Shown here piece after piece: positions 9,110-17,651 of a stretch of 64,000 nucleotides of DNA. The translations under genes were made by a program, and so were the position numbers. Where the stretch lies: positions 124,001-188,000 of the forward strand of contig CAKUAI010000004.1 in the NCBI GenBank assembly GCA_934636245.1, given 5' to 3'. Numbering within the stretch: the stretch's first letter is position 1; the number at the start of each line of letters is the position of its first letter. The stretch is from an uncultured Coriobacteriales bacterium (lineage in GTDB: Bacteria; Actinomycetota; Coriobacteriia; Coriobacteriales; UMGS124). Below the pieces are notes generated by a model. That model had not been told where the DNA came from. It ran no database searches and worked only from the letters and a program-made list of their open reading frames with translations.

Positions 9110-10681
9110 ATGGACGCTATGTACGTTGTCGTTGCGATCGCTGCAGCGGTCATTGGTGCGGCTCTCGCCCTGCTTTTCGCCGCTAAGAGCGCAAGCGGCA
9201 AGCTCACTCAGGCAAAGTCCGAGGCCGATCAGGTACTCGACGGCGCAAAAAAGCAGGCCGAGACCATCAAGAAGGAAGCGGAAATTTCCGCCAAGGAAGA
9301 GGTCTTCCGCATTAGGCAGACCGCCGATTCCGAGATTCTCGAGAAGAAGAAGGCATCCGAGGCTGAGGCGGCCCAGCGTGCCGGCGAAATTCGCGAGCGC
9401 GAGAGCCGCCTGCTTCAGCGCGAGGAGTCCCTCGACCGTCGCTCCGACTCGCTCGACAAGAAGGAGCACCAGCTCTCCAGCGAGGCTGGCCAGATTGAGA
9501 AGCGCGCCCGCGACGTCGAGGAGCTCGAGCGCAAGCACACTTCCGAACTCGAGCGCATCAGCGGCCTCACCACCGACGAGGCCCACAAGGAGCTGCTCGA
9601 TCGCGTTCGCGACGATGTGACGCGCCAGAGCGCCACTATCATCCGCGAGAGCGAGCAGCGCACGCGCATCGAGTGCGAGAGCACCGCTCGCCGCATTCTT
9701 GCCACCGCCATCCAGCGTTGCGCCTCCGACCACGTCGGCGAAGTCACGCTCACCACGGTGCACATTCCTTCCGATGACCTCAAGGGCCGCATCATCGGCC
9801 GCGAGGGCCGCAACATCCGCACTTTCGAGCAGATGACCGGCGTGAACCTCATCATCGACGACACGCCCGAGACCGTGCAGCTCTCTAGCTTCGACCCGGT
9901 CCGTCGCGAGATCGCTCGCGTCACCCTCGAGAACCTCATTGCCGACGGTCGCATCCATCCGGCGCGTATCGAGGAGCTCTTCAACAAGGCCACCGATCAG
10001 GTGAACGCCAAGGTGCTCGAGGCTGGCGAGCAGGCCTGCTTCGACCTCGAGGTCAACGACATTCACCCCGAGCTCGTGAGGACCCTGGGTGCCCTGCGTT
10101 ACCGCACCTCGTACGGCCAGAACGTCCTCAACCACTCCGTTGAGGTTGCCCGCATGTGCGAGATCATGGCAGACGAGCTCGGTCTCGATTCCTCGCCCTT
10201 CAAGCGCGCGGGTCTTCTGCACGACATCGGCAAGGCCATTGACCATCGCGTCGAGGGTCCCCATGCCGTCATCGGCGCCGACCTTGCCCGCAAGTACGGC
10301 GAGGCTCCCACCATCGTGCACGCCATCGAGGCTCACCACAACGACGTCGACCCCACAAGCGTGCTCGACGTGCTCGTTCAGGCCGCCGACGCCTGCTCTG
10401 CTGCTCGTCCCGGCGCCCGTCGTGAGTCCGCCGAGACCTACATCAAGCGTCTTGAGAAGCTTGAGGAGATCTCGAACTCGCATCCCGGCGTCGAGCGCAC
10501 CTACGCCATGCAGGCCGGTCGCGAGATTCGCGTCATGGTCAAGCCCGAGGAGATTTCCGATGCCGCTGCCGTCGTCCTCGCGCATGACATCGCGACCGAG
10601 ATCGAGAACCAGATGGAGTATCCCGGCCAGGTAAAGGTCGTGGTCATTCGCGAAAGCAGGGCTTGCGACATTGCCAAGTAA
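9110..10681 (+). CDS. rny: Ribonuclease Y
   Basis: Membrane-anchored endoribonuclease that starts mRNA decay. The 523 aa protein shows the full family layout: one transmembrane helix at residues 5-22, a long charged coiled coil to about 200, a KH domain (GRIIGREGRNIR near 225) and an HD domain with HSVEVA near 343 and LHDIGK near 369. The ATG follows a GGGAGGT site by 7 bases. The end of the frame overlaps the TTG start proposed for the GHKL gene by 11 bases, so the two are probably coupled. RNase J and PNPase are also encoded in this window. Confidence 0.98.
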   Translation: MDAMYVVVAIAAAVIGAALALLFAAKSASGKLTQAKSEADQVLDGAKKQAETIKKEAEISAKEEVFRIRQTADSEILEKKKASEAEAAQRAGEIRERESRLLQREESLDRRSDSLDKKEHQLSSEAGQIEKRARDVEELERKHTSELERISGLTTDEAHKELLDRVRDDVTRQSATIIRESEQRTRIECESTARRILATAIQRCASDHVGEVTLTTVHIPSDDLKGRIIGREGRNIRTFEQMTGVNLIIDDTPETVQLSSFDPVRREIARVTLENLIADGRIHPARIEELFNKATDQVNAKVLEAGEQACFDLEVNDIHPELVRTLGALRYRTSYGQNVLNHSVEVARMCEIMADELGLDSSPFKRAGLLHDIGKAIDHRVEGPHAVIGADLARKYGEAPTIVHAIEAHHNDVDPTSVLDVLVQAADACSAARPGARRESAETYIKRLEKLEEISNSHPGVERTYAMQAGREIRVMVKPEEISDAAAVVLAHDIATEIENQMEYPGQVKVVVIRESRACDIAK

Positions 10682-11774
10682 TGAAGCCAGCCGTACCGAC
10701 GGTCTGACCTCATTTATCGAAAACGTGTTAGGTGACGAATCCCTGCGCATCGAGGAACGTCTCGGCGCAGGGTTCGTTCGTTTAAAGGTATCTGAGGCCG
10801 AGCGTCGCCAGGCAAAACAAGACATCCAGTACGTTGAGGACGCTGTTTGCGAGATGGTGCGTAACTCTCGCGACGCCCATGCCCAGCATGTGTTTGTGGC
10901 CAGCACCCGCGATGGTGCCCGCCGCAACCTCATTGTCATCGACGATGGCGATGGCGTGCCCTCCTCCATTGCCGAGAAGGTCTTTGACCCGCGCGTCACA
11001 AGCAAGCTTGAGTCCATGCACATGGACCGCTGGGGTGTGCACGGCAGGGGCATGGCACTCTATTCCATCCGCCAAAATGCCCTTGAGAGCCGCATTGTCT
11101 GCTCCGAGAAGGGCAAAGGCTGCGTCATCAGCGTCGCCTTCGACACTACGGTCGTTCCCGAGCGCGCCGACCAGTCCACGCTGCCCACGCTTGTCGAGCA
11201 ACCCGAGACACCCGTCGCGCCAGATGCCACAGTCGACAAGACGCGCGGACCCCATAACATCTTGCGCACTGTTGCCGACATCGCGCTTGACTGCCCCACA
11301 TCCCAACGTTTCTTTGTGGGCAGCCCTGCTGAGGTTTTGGCCACGCTTGTTGCACAAGGGCGCAAATACCTCGCCGCTTACCCTACAGTTGAGCGTGAGG
11401 GATGTGCCTTCTGGCTTCTCCCGGCATTTGCAACCACGCCCCTCGAGCTGCAGCAGGCGGCCGAGACGCTGGGTATCACTGTTTCCCAACGCAGCTGCTA
11501 TCGCATTCTCAACTTTGAGGTCAATCCCCTGAACGAGATTCGCCGTTTGCTTGTTGGCGATAGCGCGCCGCAAAAGCCGGTCCAGGTCGACCTCTTCCAA
11601 GACCGCCGCAAGCTCAAGATCTCGCGCGAGGACACCGAGGAGTTTGCTTCCCTCATGGCACGCGATTTTGAGATGCTGGCCGAGCGCTATTACCTCGACT
11701 TGGCGGGAGACGTCAAAGTACGCGTCGCGCAGGACAAGGTGGTCGTGACCTTTCCGATTTCCAAACAGCTCTAA
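10671..11774 (+). CDS. Uncharacterised GHKL-superfamily ATPase
   Basis: 367 aa. Residues 50-160 form a recognisable Bergerat (GHKL) nucleotide-binding fold: N-box EMVRNSRDA (E61, N65, D68), G1 box DDGDGVP at 91-97 and G2 box GVHGRGMAL at 122-130. There is no phosphoacceptor-histidine domain, receiver or membrane segment, so it is not a conventional sensor kinase. The C-terminal 200 residues match nothing I recognise, and no MutL or Hsp90 signature is evident. The proposed TTG start at 10671 overlaps the rny end; a later in-frame start is possible. The function is unknown. Its position between RNase Y and tRNA-modification genes suggests, but does not show, an RNA-related role. Confidence 0.8.
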   Translation: MPSNEASRTDGLTSFIENVLGDESLRIEERLGAGFVRLKVSEAERRQAKQDIQYVEDAVCEMVRNSRDAHAQHVFVASTRDGARRNLIVIDDGDGVPSSIAEKVFDPRVTSKLESMHMDRWGVHGRGMALYSIRQNALESRIVCSEKGKGCVISVAFDTTVVPERADQSTLPTLVEQPETPVAPDATVDKTRGPHNILRTVADIALDCPTSQRFFVGSPAEVLATLVAQGRKYLAAYPTVEREGCAFWLLPAFATTPLELQQAAETLGITVSQRSCYRILNFEVNPLNEIRRLLVGDSAPQKPVQVDLFQDRRKLKISREDTEEFASLMARDFEMLAERYYLDLAGDVKVRVAQDKVVVTFPISKQL

Positions 11775-11839
11775 CTGGCCCATAGGCTACAATCGACCCG
11801 CTCGTTTTGAGCCTCATCTTTTATCGTACAGGAGCCCCC

Positions 11840-13246
11840 ATGCCCTTCTCCTCTCACCCCGAAGAAGCAATGATCGCCAACTCCATGCAGCCCTTGAGCG
11901 GCAGCACCTATCTCGTCCGTGCCTTTGGCTGCCAGATGAACTTCCATGATGCCGAGCGCGTGCGCGGTATGCTGGAGACGGCTGGCTCGCTTGAGGTCTC
12001 CGAAATTGAGGAAGCCGACATCGTCGTCTTCCTTACTTGCTGCGTGCGCGAGGCTGCCGACACGAGGTTGTACGGCCAGGTGCAGTCCATGCGCAACATT
12101 CCCCCACGCGAGGGAAGCGAGCGTCGTATCGTGGCCGTGGGCGGCTGCATTGGCCAGCGCGACGGCGACAAGCTCTTCGACATCCTGGGCAATGTCGACA
12201 TCGTTTTTGGCACCCATACCATCCACCGTCTTCCCGACCTGCTTTCGGCTGCTCTTGCTGGCGAGGGCCATTGCATTGCCATCGCTGAGACCGACGAGGA
12301 CGGCGTGTGCGCCAGCGACCTGCCTTCCAAGCGCGACGACGCCTTCCATGCCTGGGTGCCCATCACCTATGGCTGCAACAACTTCTGCACCTACTGCATC
12401 GTGCCCTACGTGCGCGGTCGCGAGCGTAGCCGCGTTTTCGAGGATGTCCTCGAAGAAGTGCATCGCCTGGTAGGGGAGGGCGTCAAAGAAATCACCCTGC
12501 TCGGCCAGAACGTGAACTCCTATGGTCGCGACCTGTATGGCGCCCCGCGCTTTGCCGAGCTTCTGCGCGAGGTGGGCAACAGCGGCATCGAGCGCCTGCG
12601 CTTTGCCACGAGCCACCCTAAGGACCTCTCCGACGCGACCATCGCTGCCATGGCCGAGGTCAAGTCTGTGATGCCGGCACTCCATCTGCCCGCGCAGTCC
12701 GGCTCTTCCCGCATCCTCAAGATGATGAACCGCACCTACGACCGCGAGGCGTACCTGCAGCTTGTTGACAAGATCAAGGCCGCCGTTCCTGGCATCGCCC
12801 TTTCCACAGACCTCATCGTCGGCTTCCCCGGCGAGACTGAGGAGGACTTCCTGCAGACCATGTCCCTCGTCGAGCAGGTGGGCTACTCCCAGACCTTCAC
12901 GTTCATCTACTCCAAGCGCGCCGGCACCCCTGCCGCCGAGATGGTGGACGACACGCCGCGCGAGGTCATCCAGGACCGCTTCGACCGTCTCGTAACCGTT
13001 GTGCAGGACTGCGCATACAAGGCCAATCAGGCCGAGCTCGACCAGGTCGTGCCGGTTTTGGTCGAAGGTGTCTCCAAGCGCGACGAGTCGATGCTGTCCG
13101 GTCGCAGCCCCAAGAACCAGACCGTGCACGCCCCCATTCCTGCCGGCAAGACCATCGACGATTACATCGGAACGATCGTCGACGTGCATGTGGATGAGGC
13201 CCGCACCTGGTACCTGCGCGGCCAGCTCGTGGGCGAGACGCTCTAG
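11840..13246 (+). CDS. miaB: tRNA-2-methylthio-N6-dimethylallyladenosine synthase MiaB
   Basis: Radical SAM methylthiotransferase that adds the 2-methylthio group to i6A37 of tRNAs. The N-terminal MTTase domain supplies three cysteines (GCQMN, TCCVRE, GGCIGQ) for one [4Fe-4S] cluster. The radical SAM motif CNNFCTYC is near residue 178, and a TRAM domain closes the protein. The ATG at 11840 is preferred over an in-frame TTG at 11807 because it has an AGGAG site 6 bases upstream; this gives 468 aa. miaA, which makes the i6A substrate, follows after 18 bases. Confidence 0.97.
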   Translation: MPFSSHPEEAMIANSMQPLSGSTYLVRAFGCQMNFHDAERVRGMLETAGSLEVSEIEEADIVVFLTCCVREAADTRLYGQVQSMRNIPPREGSERRIVAVGGCIGQRDGDKLFDILGNVDIVFGTHTIHRLPDLLSAALAGEGHCIAIAETDEDGVCASDLPSKRDDAFHAWVPITYGCNNFCTYCIVPYVRGRERSRVFEDVLEEVHRLVGEGVKEITLLGQNVNSYGRDLYGAPRFAELLREVGNSGIERLRFATSHPKDLSDATIAAMAEVKSVMPALHLPAQSGSSRILKMMNRTYDREAYLQLVDKIKAAVPGIALSTDLIVGFPGETEEDFLQTMSLVEQVGYSQTFTFIYSKRAGTPAAEMVDDTPREVIQDRFDRLVTVVQDCAYKANQAELDQVVPVLVEGVSKRDESMLSGRSPKNQTVHAPIPAGKTIDDYIGTIVDVHVDEARTWYLRGQLVGETL

Positions 13247-13264
13247 GTTGAGAGTCTGCGTATC

Positions 13265-14212
13265 ATGAGCGCCTATCGGGTCATATCGGTTGTCGGTCCC
13301 ACGGCAAGCGGAAAGTCCTCGCTTGCCGATGCCCTGTGCCTGCGTCTGGGCGGCGAGGTTGTTTCCGCCGACTCCATGCAGGTCTATCGCGGGATGGACA
13401 CCGGCACGGCAAAGACGCCCGTTTCTGAGCGTCGCGTGCCGCTGCACTGCATCGACCTTGTAGATATCGGCCAGCCTTATTCGGCGGCCGTCTTCGCCCA
13501 GGACTCCCATGCCTGCATTGACGGGCTCCTTGCGCGTGACGTGCTGCCCGTTGTTTGCGGCGGCACCGGTCTGTACGTGCGCGCCGCACTTGAGGACATG
13601 GGCTTTCCCGAGGGCGAACAGGTGGAAAACCCTGTTCGTGAGCATTACGAGGCTCTCGCCGCACAGATGGGGAACGACGCTTTCCACGAGTTGCTGCAGT
13701 CCAAGGATCCGTGCAGCGCCGCGCTCATCCATCCAAACAACGTGCGTCGCGTTGTGCGTGCGTTTGAGTTGCTTGAGCAGGGAAGCTCGTATGCCCAGGA
13801 GCATGCGACCCTCCATGAGCGCGTCGACCGGTATCCCACGCTTCATGTGGGTCTCACGATGCCTCGCGAGATGCTCTATGAGCGCATCAACCGCCGTGTG
13901 GACAAGATGATGGAGCTCGGCCTTGTCGATGAGGTGCGCGGCCTCATGGACGCCGGCCTTGCCGACACGCTCACCTCGAATCAAGCCATCGGCTACAAGG
14001 AGATCATCGCGGCCCTTCGCGGCGAGACCTCCATGGACGAGGCCGTCGAGGACATCAAGCGCTCTTCGCGCCGTTATGCCAAGCGTCAATACACGTGGTT
14101 TAATGCAGACAAGCGCATCCACTGGTTCGATGCGAGCCAGATGGGGGAGGATGAACTCGTAGACCGCGTTGTCGGCCTTTTCAGCGAACCTGGTGTCCAG
14201 CAGGCTCTGTAA
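13265..14212 (+). CDS. miaA: tRNA dimethylallyltransferase MiaA
   Basis: Transfers a dimethylallyl group to N6 of A37 in tRNAs reading UNN codons, producing the substrate of MiaB encoded just upstream. The P-loop GPTASGKSS starts at residue 11 and is followed by SADSMQVYRGMD and GTAK, all family signatures; GGTGLYVRA occurs near residue 99. At 315 aa it is complete. miaB-miaA-hflX forms one compact operon here, with 18 and 12 bases between coding regions. Confidence 0.97.
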   Translation: MSAYRVISVVGPTASGKSSLADALCLRLGGEVVSADSMQVYRGMDTGTAKTPVSERRVPLHCIDLVDIGQPYSAAVFAQDSHACIDGLLARDVLPVVCGGTGLYVRAALEDMGFPEGEQVENPVREHYEALAAQMGNDAFHELLQSKDPCSAALIHPNNVRRVVRAFELLEQGSSYAQEHATLHERVDRYPTLHVGLTMPREMLYERINRRVDKMMELGLVDEVRGLMDAGLADTLTSNQAIGYKEIIAALRGETSMDEAVEDIKRSSRRYAKRQYTWFNADKRIHWFDASQMGEDELVDRVVGLFSEPGVQQAL

Positions 14213-14224
14213 GGAGTGATTGCT

Positions 14225-15526
14225 ATGCCATATAACGGACCGTTTGACACGGCGCGTGCGCAGGAGCGCTGCATTCTCGTGGGTATCGATACCCCTCAGT
14301 CTGCCTGGGACCTCGAGGCTTCGCTTGAGGAGCTCTCGCGTCTGGCCGAGACGGCGGGCGCCCAGACGGTGGGGGAGCTGACCCAAAAGCTCGACCATCC
14401 CTATGCAAAGACCTACCTCGGCTCAGGCAAGGTGCTTGAGCTGCGCGACCTCGCACAGAGCTGCAATGCCGACGTCATCATCTTCGATGCTGAGCTGTCG
14501 CCTTCTCAGCAGGCAAACATCGAGCGTATCCTGGGAATGAAGTACAAGGTCATCGACCGTACGGCGCTCATCCTCGACATCTTCGGCCTGCATGCCAAGA
14601 CCCATGAGGGCAAGCTGCAGGTGCAGATGGCCCAGCTGCAGTACCTCTATCCGCGTCTGCGCGGCATGTGGGCCCACCTTGCCAAGGACAGGACGCGCGG
14701 TGGCATCGGTTCGCGCTTTGGCCAGGGCGAAAGCCAGCTTGAGGTCGACCGTCGTCTTATTCGCGACCGCATCTCCGTGCTGCGTCGTGAGCTTGCCAGC
14801 ATTGCCTCCAACCGCGATGTGCAGCGTAAAGAACGCACCTCCTCCGACGTTTTCCGCGTTGCCCTGGCGGGTTACACCAACGCCGGCAAGTCGACGCTAC
14901 TCAATCGCCTCACCGATGCCGGGGTGTACGTGCAGGATCAGCTCTTCGCCACGCTTGACCCCACAACGAGGGTCTTTGTACTGCCGGGCGGCAAGACGAC
15001 TACCATTACCGACACGGTTGGCTTTGTACGCAAGCTGCCGCACACCCTCGTGGAGTCGTTTAAGTCGACGCTCGCCGAGGTTGCCGATGCCCATCTCATC
15101 CTGCATGTGGTGGACGGCAACGACCCGCATCTTGTCGAGCAACTTGCGGCTGTTGAAGAGGTTCTCAAACAGATCAAGGCCGACGGCATCGACCGTCTGC
15201 TGGTCTTCAACAAGTGCGACCTGCTTGAGCCTGAGCGTGCCGCTGAACTTCGTGAAAGCTATCCTGACGCCATCTTTGTCTCAGCGGTTACAGGCGAGGG
15301 GATTGAGGACCTCGTTGCCAACCTTGCCAAGCAAGCCGCCTTGCGCGACGAGCACCTGAAGGTCCTCATTCCGTACGGCCAGGGCTCGCTGCTGTCTGAC
15401 TGCCACAAGTACGGCCATATTGTGTACGAGGAGTATGTGCCTGAGGGCACCCTGCTCGAGGCTGTGCTGCCCGCAAGCGTCGCCAACCGGGCCCGCACCT
15501 TTGTGGTGGATGAGGCTGTGGAGTAA
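14225..15526 (+). CDS. hflX: GTPase HflX
   Basis: Ribosome-associated GTPase that splits or rescues stalled ribosomes, especially under stress. An N-terminal HflX domain contains a glycine-rich linker GGIGSRFGQGESQLE near residue 160; this deviates slightly from the usual GxRGPGE form. A G domain follows with GYTNAGKST near 216, DTVGFVRKLP and NKCD. The ATG at 14225 lies 8 bases after AAGGAG and is preferred to the GTG at 14216, giving 433 aa. It is the last gene of the plus-strand block and ends at a strong bidirectional terminator. Confidence 0.95.
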   Translation: MPYNGPFDTARAQERCILVGIDTPQSAWDLEASLEELSRLAETAGAQTVGELTQKLDHPYAKTYLGSGKVLELRDLAQSCNADVIIFDAELSPSQQANIERILGMKYKVIDRTALILDIFGLHAKTHEGKLQVQMAQLQYLYPRLRGMWAHLAKDRTRGGIGSRFGQGESQLEVDRRLIRDRISVLRRELASIASNRDVQRKERTSSDVFRVALAGYTNAGKSTLLNRLTDAGVYVQDQLFATLDPTTRVFVLPGGKTTTITDTVGFVRKLPHTLVESFKSTLAEVADAHLILHVVDGNDPHLVEQLAAVEEVLKQIKADGIDRLLVFNKCDLLEPERAAELRESYPDAIFVSAVTGEGIEDLVANLAKQAALRDEHLKVLIPYGQGSLLSDCHKYGHIVYEEYVPEGTLLEAVLPASVANRARTFVVDEAVE

Positions 15527-15572
15527 CCCCGTACCGTGGGTCGGATATGACTTGCATAAGGCCTGAAATGAT

Positions 15573-15623
15573 TGAAATCCGCCGCAGCTCGTGCGTCACA
15601 AATATAAGCTGCGGCGGATTTCA
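15573..15623. terminator. Bidirectional terminator between hflX and lexA
   Basis: A 17-bp perfect inverted repeat (arms 15573-15589 and 15607-15623) with a 17-base loop lies between the convergent hflX and lexA genes. T-rich sequence follows on the plus side; the minus side is less T-rich. Confidence 0.85.
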
Positions 15624-15661
15624 TTTTGTATGGTGCACACTGGGCTTATTGCCTTGCGAGT

Positions 15662-16306
15662 CTACATGGTGCGGATGAGGGCCACCACGCGTCCCAGGAT
15701 GCGCGGGTTTCGCGCGTAGATGGGCCGCATCGTGGGGTTTTCGGGCTGCAGACGCACGGTGTCGCGCTCTCGATAGAAGGTCTTGACGGTGGCCTCGTCT
15801 TCGAGTTGCGCGACAACAATCTCGCCGCTTACGGCATCAGGCTGCTGTTTGACCACGACGTAGTCGCCGTTGAATATGCCGGCACCGATCATCGAGTCGC
15901 CTTTGACCTTGAGGATAAACGACGCTTCGTCGCCCACAAGGCAGCGGGGGAGCGTCATGTACTCCTCCACGTTGCTCACGGCAAGAATCGGCTCCCCTGC
16001 AGCCACGCGCCCCAGCAGGGGCAGCCTCACCATGTTGGCATCGCTTGCAGGCGTTTCCTTGGCGTCGTCGAATGTTTCGGCATCCTGGGTGTGCACGACC
16101 TCCAGCGCCCGGGACTTCGACAGGTTGCGCTTGATATAGCCTCGGTCCTCCAAAACCTGCAGGTGCACATGCACGGTAGACGGGCTTCGCAGGCCCACGG
16201 CATCGGCAATTTCGCGTACGCTTGGTGGATAGCCCTTGGATGCCACTTCTGAGCATATGAAATCGTAAATCTGCTGCTGACGTTTACTAAGCCGCTGAGC
16301 TTGCAT
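15662..16306 (-). CDS. lexA: SOS repressor LexA
   Basis: Transcriptional repressor of the DNA-damage regulon, inactivated by RecA-stimulated self-cleavage. A winged helix-turn-helix occupies about residues 1-70 (PPSVREIADAVGLRSPSTVH). The cleavage bond is Ala103-Gly104 in RVAAGEP, and the catalytic dyad is Ser138 (KGDSM) and Lys175 (ATVKTF). The start at 16306 (214 aa) follows GGAGG by 8 bases. A longer frame to 16363 would run through the operator and is rejected. Two SOS-type boxes lie in its promoter, so it should repress itself. Confidence 0.97.
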   Translation of the reverse strand: MQAQRLSKRQQQIYDFICSEVASKGYPPSVREIADAVGLRSPSTVHVHLQVLEDRGYIKRNLSKSRALEVVHTQDAETFDDAKETPASDANMVRLPLLGRVAAGEPILAVSNVEEYMTLPRCLVGDEASFILKVKGDSMIGAGIFNGDYVVVKQQPDAVSGEIVVAQLEDEATVKTFYRERDTVRLQPENPTMRPIYARNPRILGRVVALIRTM

Positions 16307-16322
16307 TGTGCGTTCCTCCAAA

Positions 16323-16338
16323 TCGAACATGTGTTTGA
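16323..16338. promoter_or_regulatory. LexA operator (SOS box 1)
   Basis: TCGAACATGTGTTTGA matches the Gram-positive/actinobacterial consensus TCGAAC-N4-GTTCGA with one change in the right half. It overlaps the expected transcription start of lexA, a position suited to autorepression. Confidence 0.85.
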
Positions 16339-16343
16339 TTTGC

Positions 16344-16373
16344 ACCATAACACGAACATCCATTCGATTTCAA
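16344..16373 (-). promoter_or_regulatory. Candidate lexA promoter
   Basis: Read on the minus strand, TTGAAA (16368-16373) and TATGGT (16344-16349) are spaced by 18 bases. SOS box 2 lies in the spacer and SOS box 1 just downstream, so LexA bound at either site would occlude RNA polymerase. Confidence 0.5.
16353..16366. promoter_or_regulatory. Degenerate LexA operator (SOS box 2)
   Basis: CGAACATCCATTCG differs from CGAAC-N4-GTTCG by one base in the right half-site. It is centred 29 bp from box 1, close to three helical turns, and lies between the divergent lexA and LysM genes. Confidence 0.6.
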
Positions 16374-16377
16374 GGCT

Positions 16378-16407
16378 TTCAATTTCTGTCCCCATGGTCT
16401 GGATAAT
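16378..16407 (+). promoter_or_regulatory. Possible promoter for the LysM gene
   Basis: A good -10 element, GATAAT, lies at 16402-16407, with only a weak -35 (TTCAAT, 16378-16383) 18 bases upstream. SOS box 2 ends 11 bases before the -35. The assignment is tentative. Confidence 0.35.
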
Positions 16408-16440
16408 GCCCTACATCGACCGTGAGGAAAGGGGTTTGCC

Positions 16441-16749
16441 ATGACGAGGGAAGAGTCGTACAGGTGCGTCCAAAGGCGCGATTCCATGATTTGCATTGCG
16501 TTCTTCTGCATCATTGTGCTCGGCGTTGCTCTGACGATGCCGTTTGTTGCCCAAGGGCAGACGTCGCATGTCGAGCAGTCCAGTCAGTTTGTGTGCGTGC
16601 AGGCCGGTGACACGCTGTGGTCTATTGGCTCCGAATACTGCGGACAAGGACTCTCTGTGGCCGAGAGCGTGCATTGGATCGTTGACCACAACGACCTTTC
16701 GTCAAGCCTTATCGTGCCGGGTCAAATTATCGAAGTTCCGTCTTTCTGA
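16441..16749 (+). CDS. Small membrane LysM protein, probable SOS cell-division inhibitor
   Basis: 102 aa: a short cytoplasmic N-terminus, one transmembrane helix at about residues 16-37, and an extracytoplasmic LysM domain at about 50-100 (QAGDTLWSIGSEY ... LIVPGQIIEVP). It is divergent from lexA across two SOS boxes and is followed by nrdR. The same architecture and position are known for YneA in Bacillus, DivS in Corynebacterium and Rv2719c in Mycobacterium, which act on division after DNA damage. The sequence shows the domain and the synteny; inhibitor function is inferred. GAGGAAAGG precedes the ATG. Confidence 0.8.
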   Translation: MTREESYRCVQRRDSMICIAFFCIIVLGVALTMPFVAQGQTSHVEQSSQFVCVQAGDTLWSIGSEYCGQGLSVAESVHWIVDHNDLSSSLIVPGQIIEVPSF

Positions 16750-16813
16750 GGTGATGCGAAGCCGTACGATGGGCTATGCTTAGCGTGTGCGAAAAGCGAG
16801 GGGAGACACACGG

Positions 16814-17281
16814 ATGCGTTGCCCAAAATGCGGCTTTGAAGACTCGAAGGTCATTGACTCACGTTCGTATGAGTCGGGTTTTGCCATACGTCGACGCCGC
16901 GAGTGTCTGAACCCCGCATGCGGTGAGCGCTTCACAACTTATGAGCGCCGTGAGGAAACTCCCATCCAGGTTGCCAAGCGCGACGGCACGCTTGAGCCGT
17001 TTGATCGCACCAAGCTGCGCGCCAGCCTTACCAAGGCAACCATCAAGCGCTCGATTTCCAATGAGGTTCTCGACAACCTTGTAAGCGACATCGTGAGCGA
17101 GCTGCGCAACAACATGACCACGGTGGTCGCATCCAACGACTTGGGCGACATGGTGCTCAAGCGCCTTCTCAAGCTTGACACGGTTGCTTACGTGCGCTTT
17201 GCCTCTGTATACAAGGACTTCCAAGACATTGAGAGCTTCTACAACGAGCTCACTCAAATCCAAAATCTCAAGGACTCGTAA
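16814..17281 (+). CDS. nrdR: Transcriptional repressor NrdR
   Basis: Nucleotide-sensing repressor of ribonucleotide reductase genes. It has an N-terminal zinc ribbon (C3, C6, C31, C36) starting MRCPKCG, then an ATP-cone domain at about residues 49-139. At 155 aa it is full length. The ATG at 16814 is chosen over an upstream in-frame start at 16787 because it matches the family N-terminus and follows GAGGGGAG. It sits 64 bases after the LysM gene, as in Mycobacterium (Rv2719c-Rv2718c). No nrd genes are in this window. Confidence 0.97.
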   Translation: MRCPKCGFEDSKVIDSRSYESGFAIRRRRECLNPACGERFTTYERREETPIQVAKRDGTLEPFDRTKLRASLTKATIKRSISNEVLDNLVSDIVSELRNNMTTVVASNDLGDMVLKRLLKLDTVAYVRFASVYKDFQDIESFYNELTQIQNLKDS

Positions 17282-17565
17282 GCTTTTATAACTCCCCCAT
17301 AATATGTCTTATGTAATCCTGAATAGATGAACATATGAACATGCCTTCATATTTGAGTTGGGCTTTTGCGACTGTCTGATGAAGTTGATTCTCATTGGTC
17401 AACAGGGTTTTGGTTACTAAAACGCCCGTGACATTCCTGACTTTGTTGCACTCTGGGAATCGACGACTGACTGATAAACTTGCGTAGCTTTACATTTTGA
17501 CTGATAAAGCTTGCACGGCATTCTGTTAGGTACCCGACAGGGTTTCTTGTTTGCAGCTACAAAAC
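17282..17565. other. AT-richer intergenic region without a gene
   Basis: This is most of the 370-base gap between nrdR and iorB. It is clearly less GC-rich than its surroundings and contains no convincing coding frame, tRNA or riboswitch that I can see. Its only internal structure is a pair of near-identical direct repeats (17468-17483 and 17498-17514, about TGACTGATAAA-CTTGC). Transcription converges on it from both sides. Confidence 0.6.
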
Positions 17566-17604
17566 AGCGCCCCGTTCCTCGGTGATTTCCAGGAACGGGG
17601 CGCT
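17566..17604 (-). terminator. Terminator downstream of iorB
   Basis: A perfect 14-bp inverted repeat (17566-17579 / 17591-17604, arms AGCGCCCCGTTCCT) has an 11-base loop and is followed on the minus strand by GTTTTG. It may also stop plus-strand readthrough. Confidence 0.8.
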
Positions 17605-17651
17605 ATGGTTTTGCGGCAATGCTGTTGTGTGCGGGACAGGCTGGCTCGCGC

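Noticed and set aside
11771..14398. An 875-residue minus-strand frame opposite miaB, miaA and the start of hflX
   Set aside because: It spans three real genes and their junctions, has no motif and arises from codon bias.
16307..16363. A 19-residue N-terminal extension of LexA
   Set aside because: It would translate the operator region; the downstream ATG has a good GGAGG site and fits the family.
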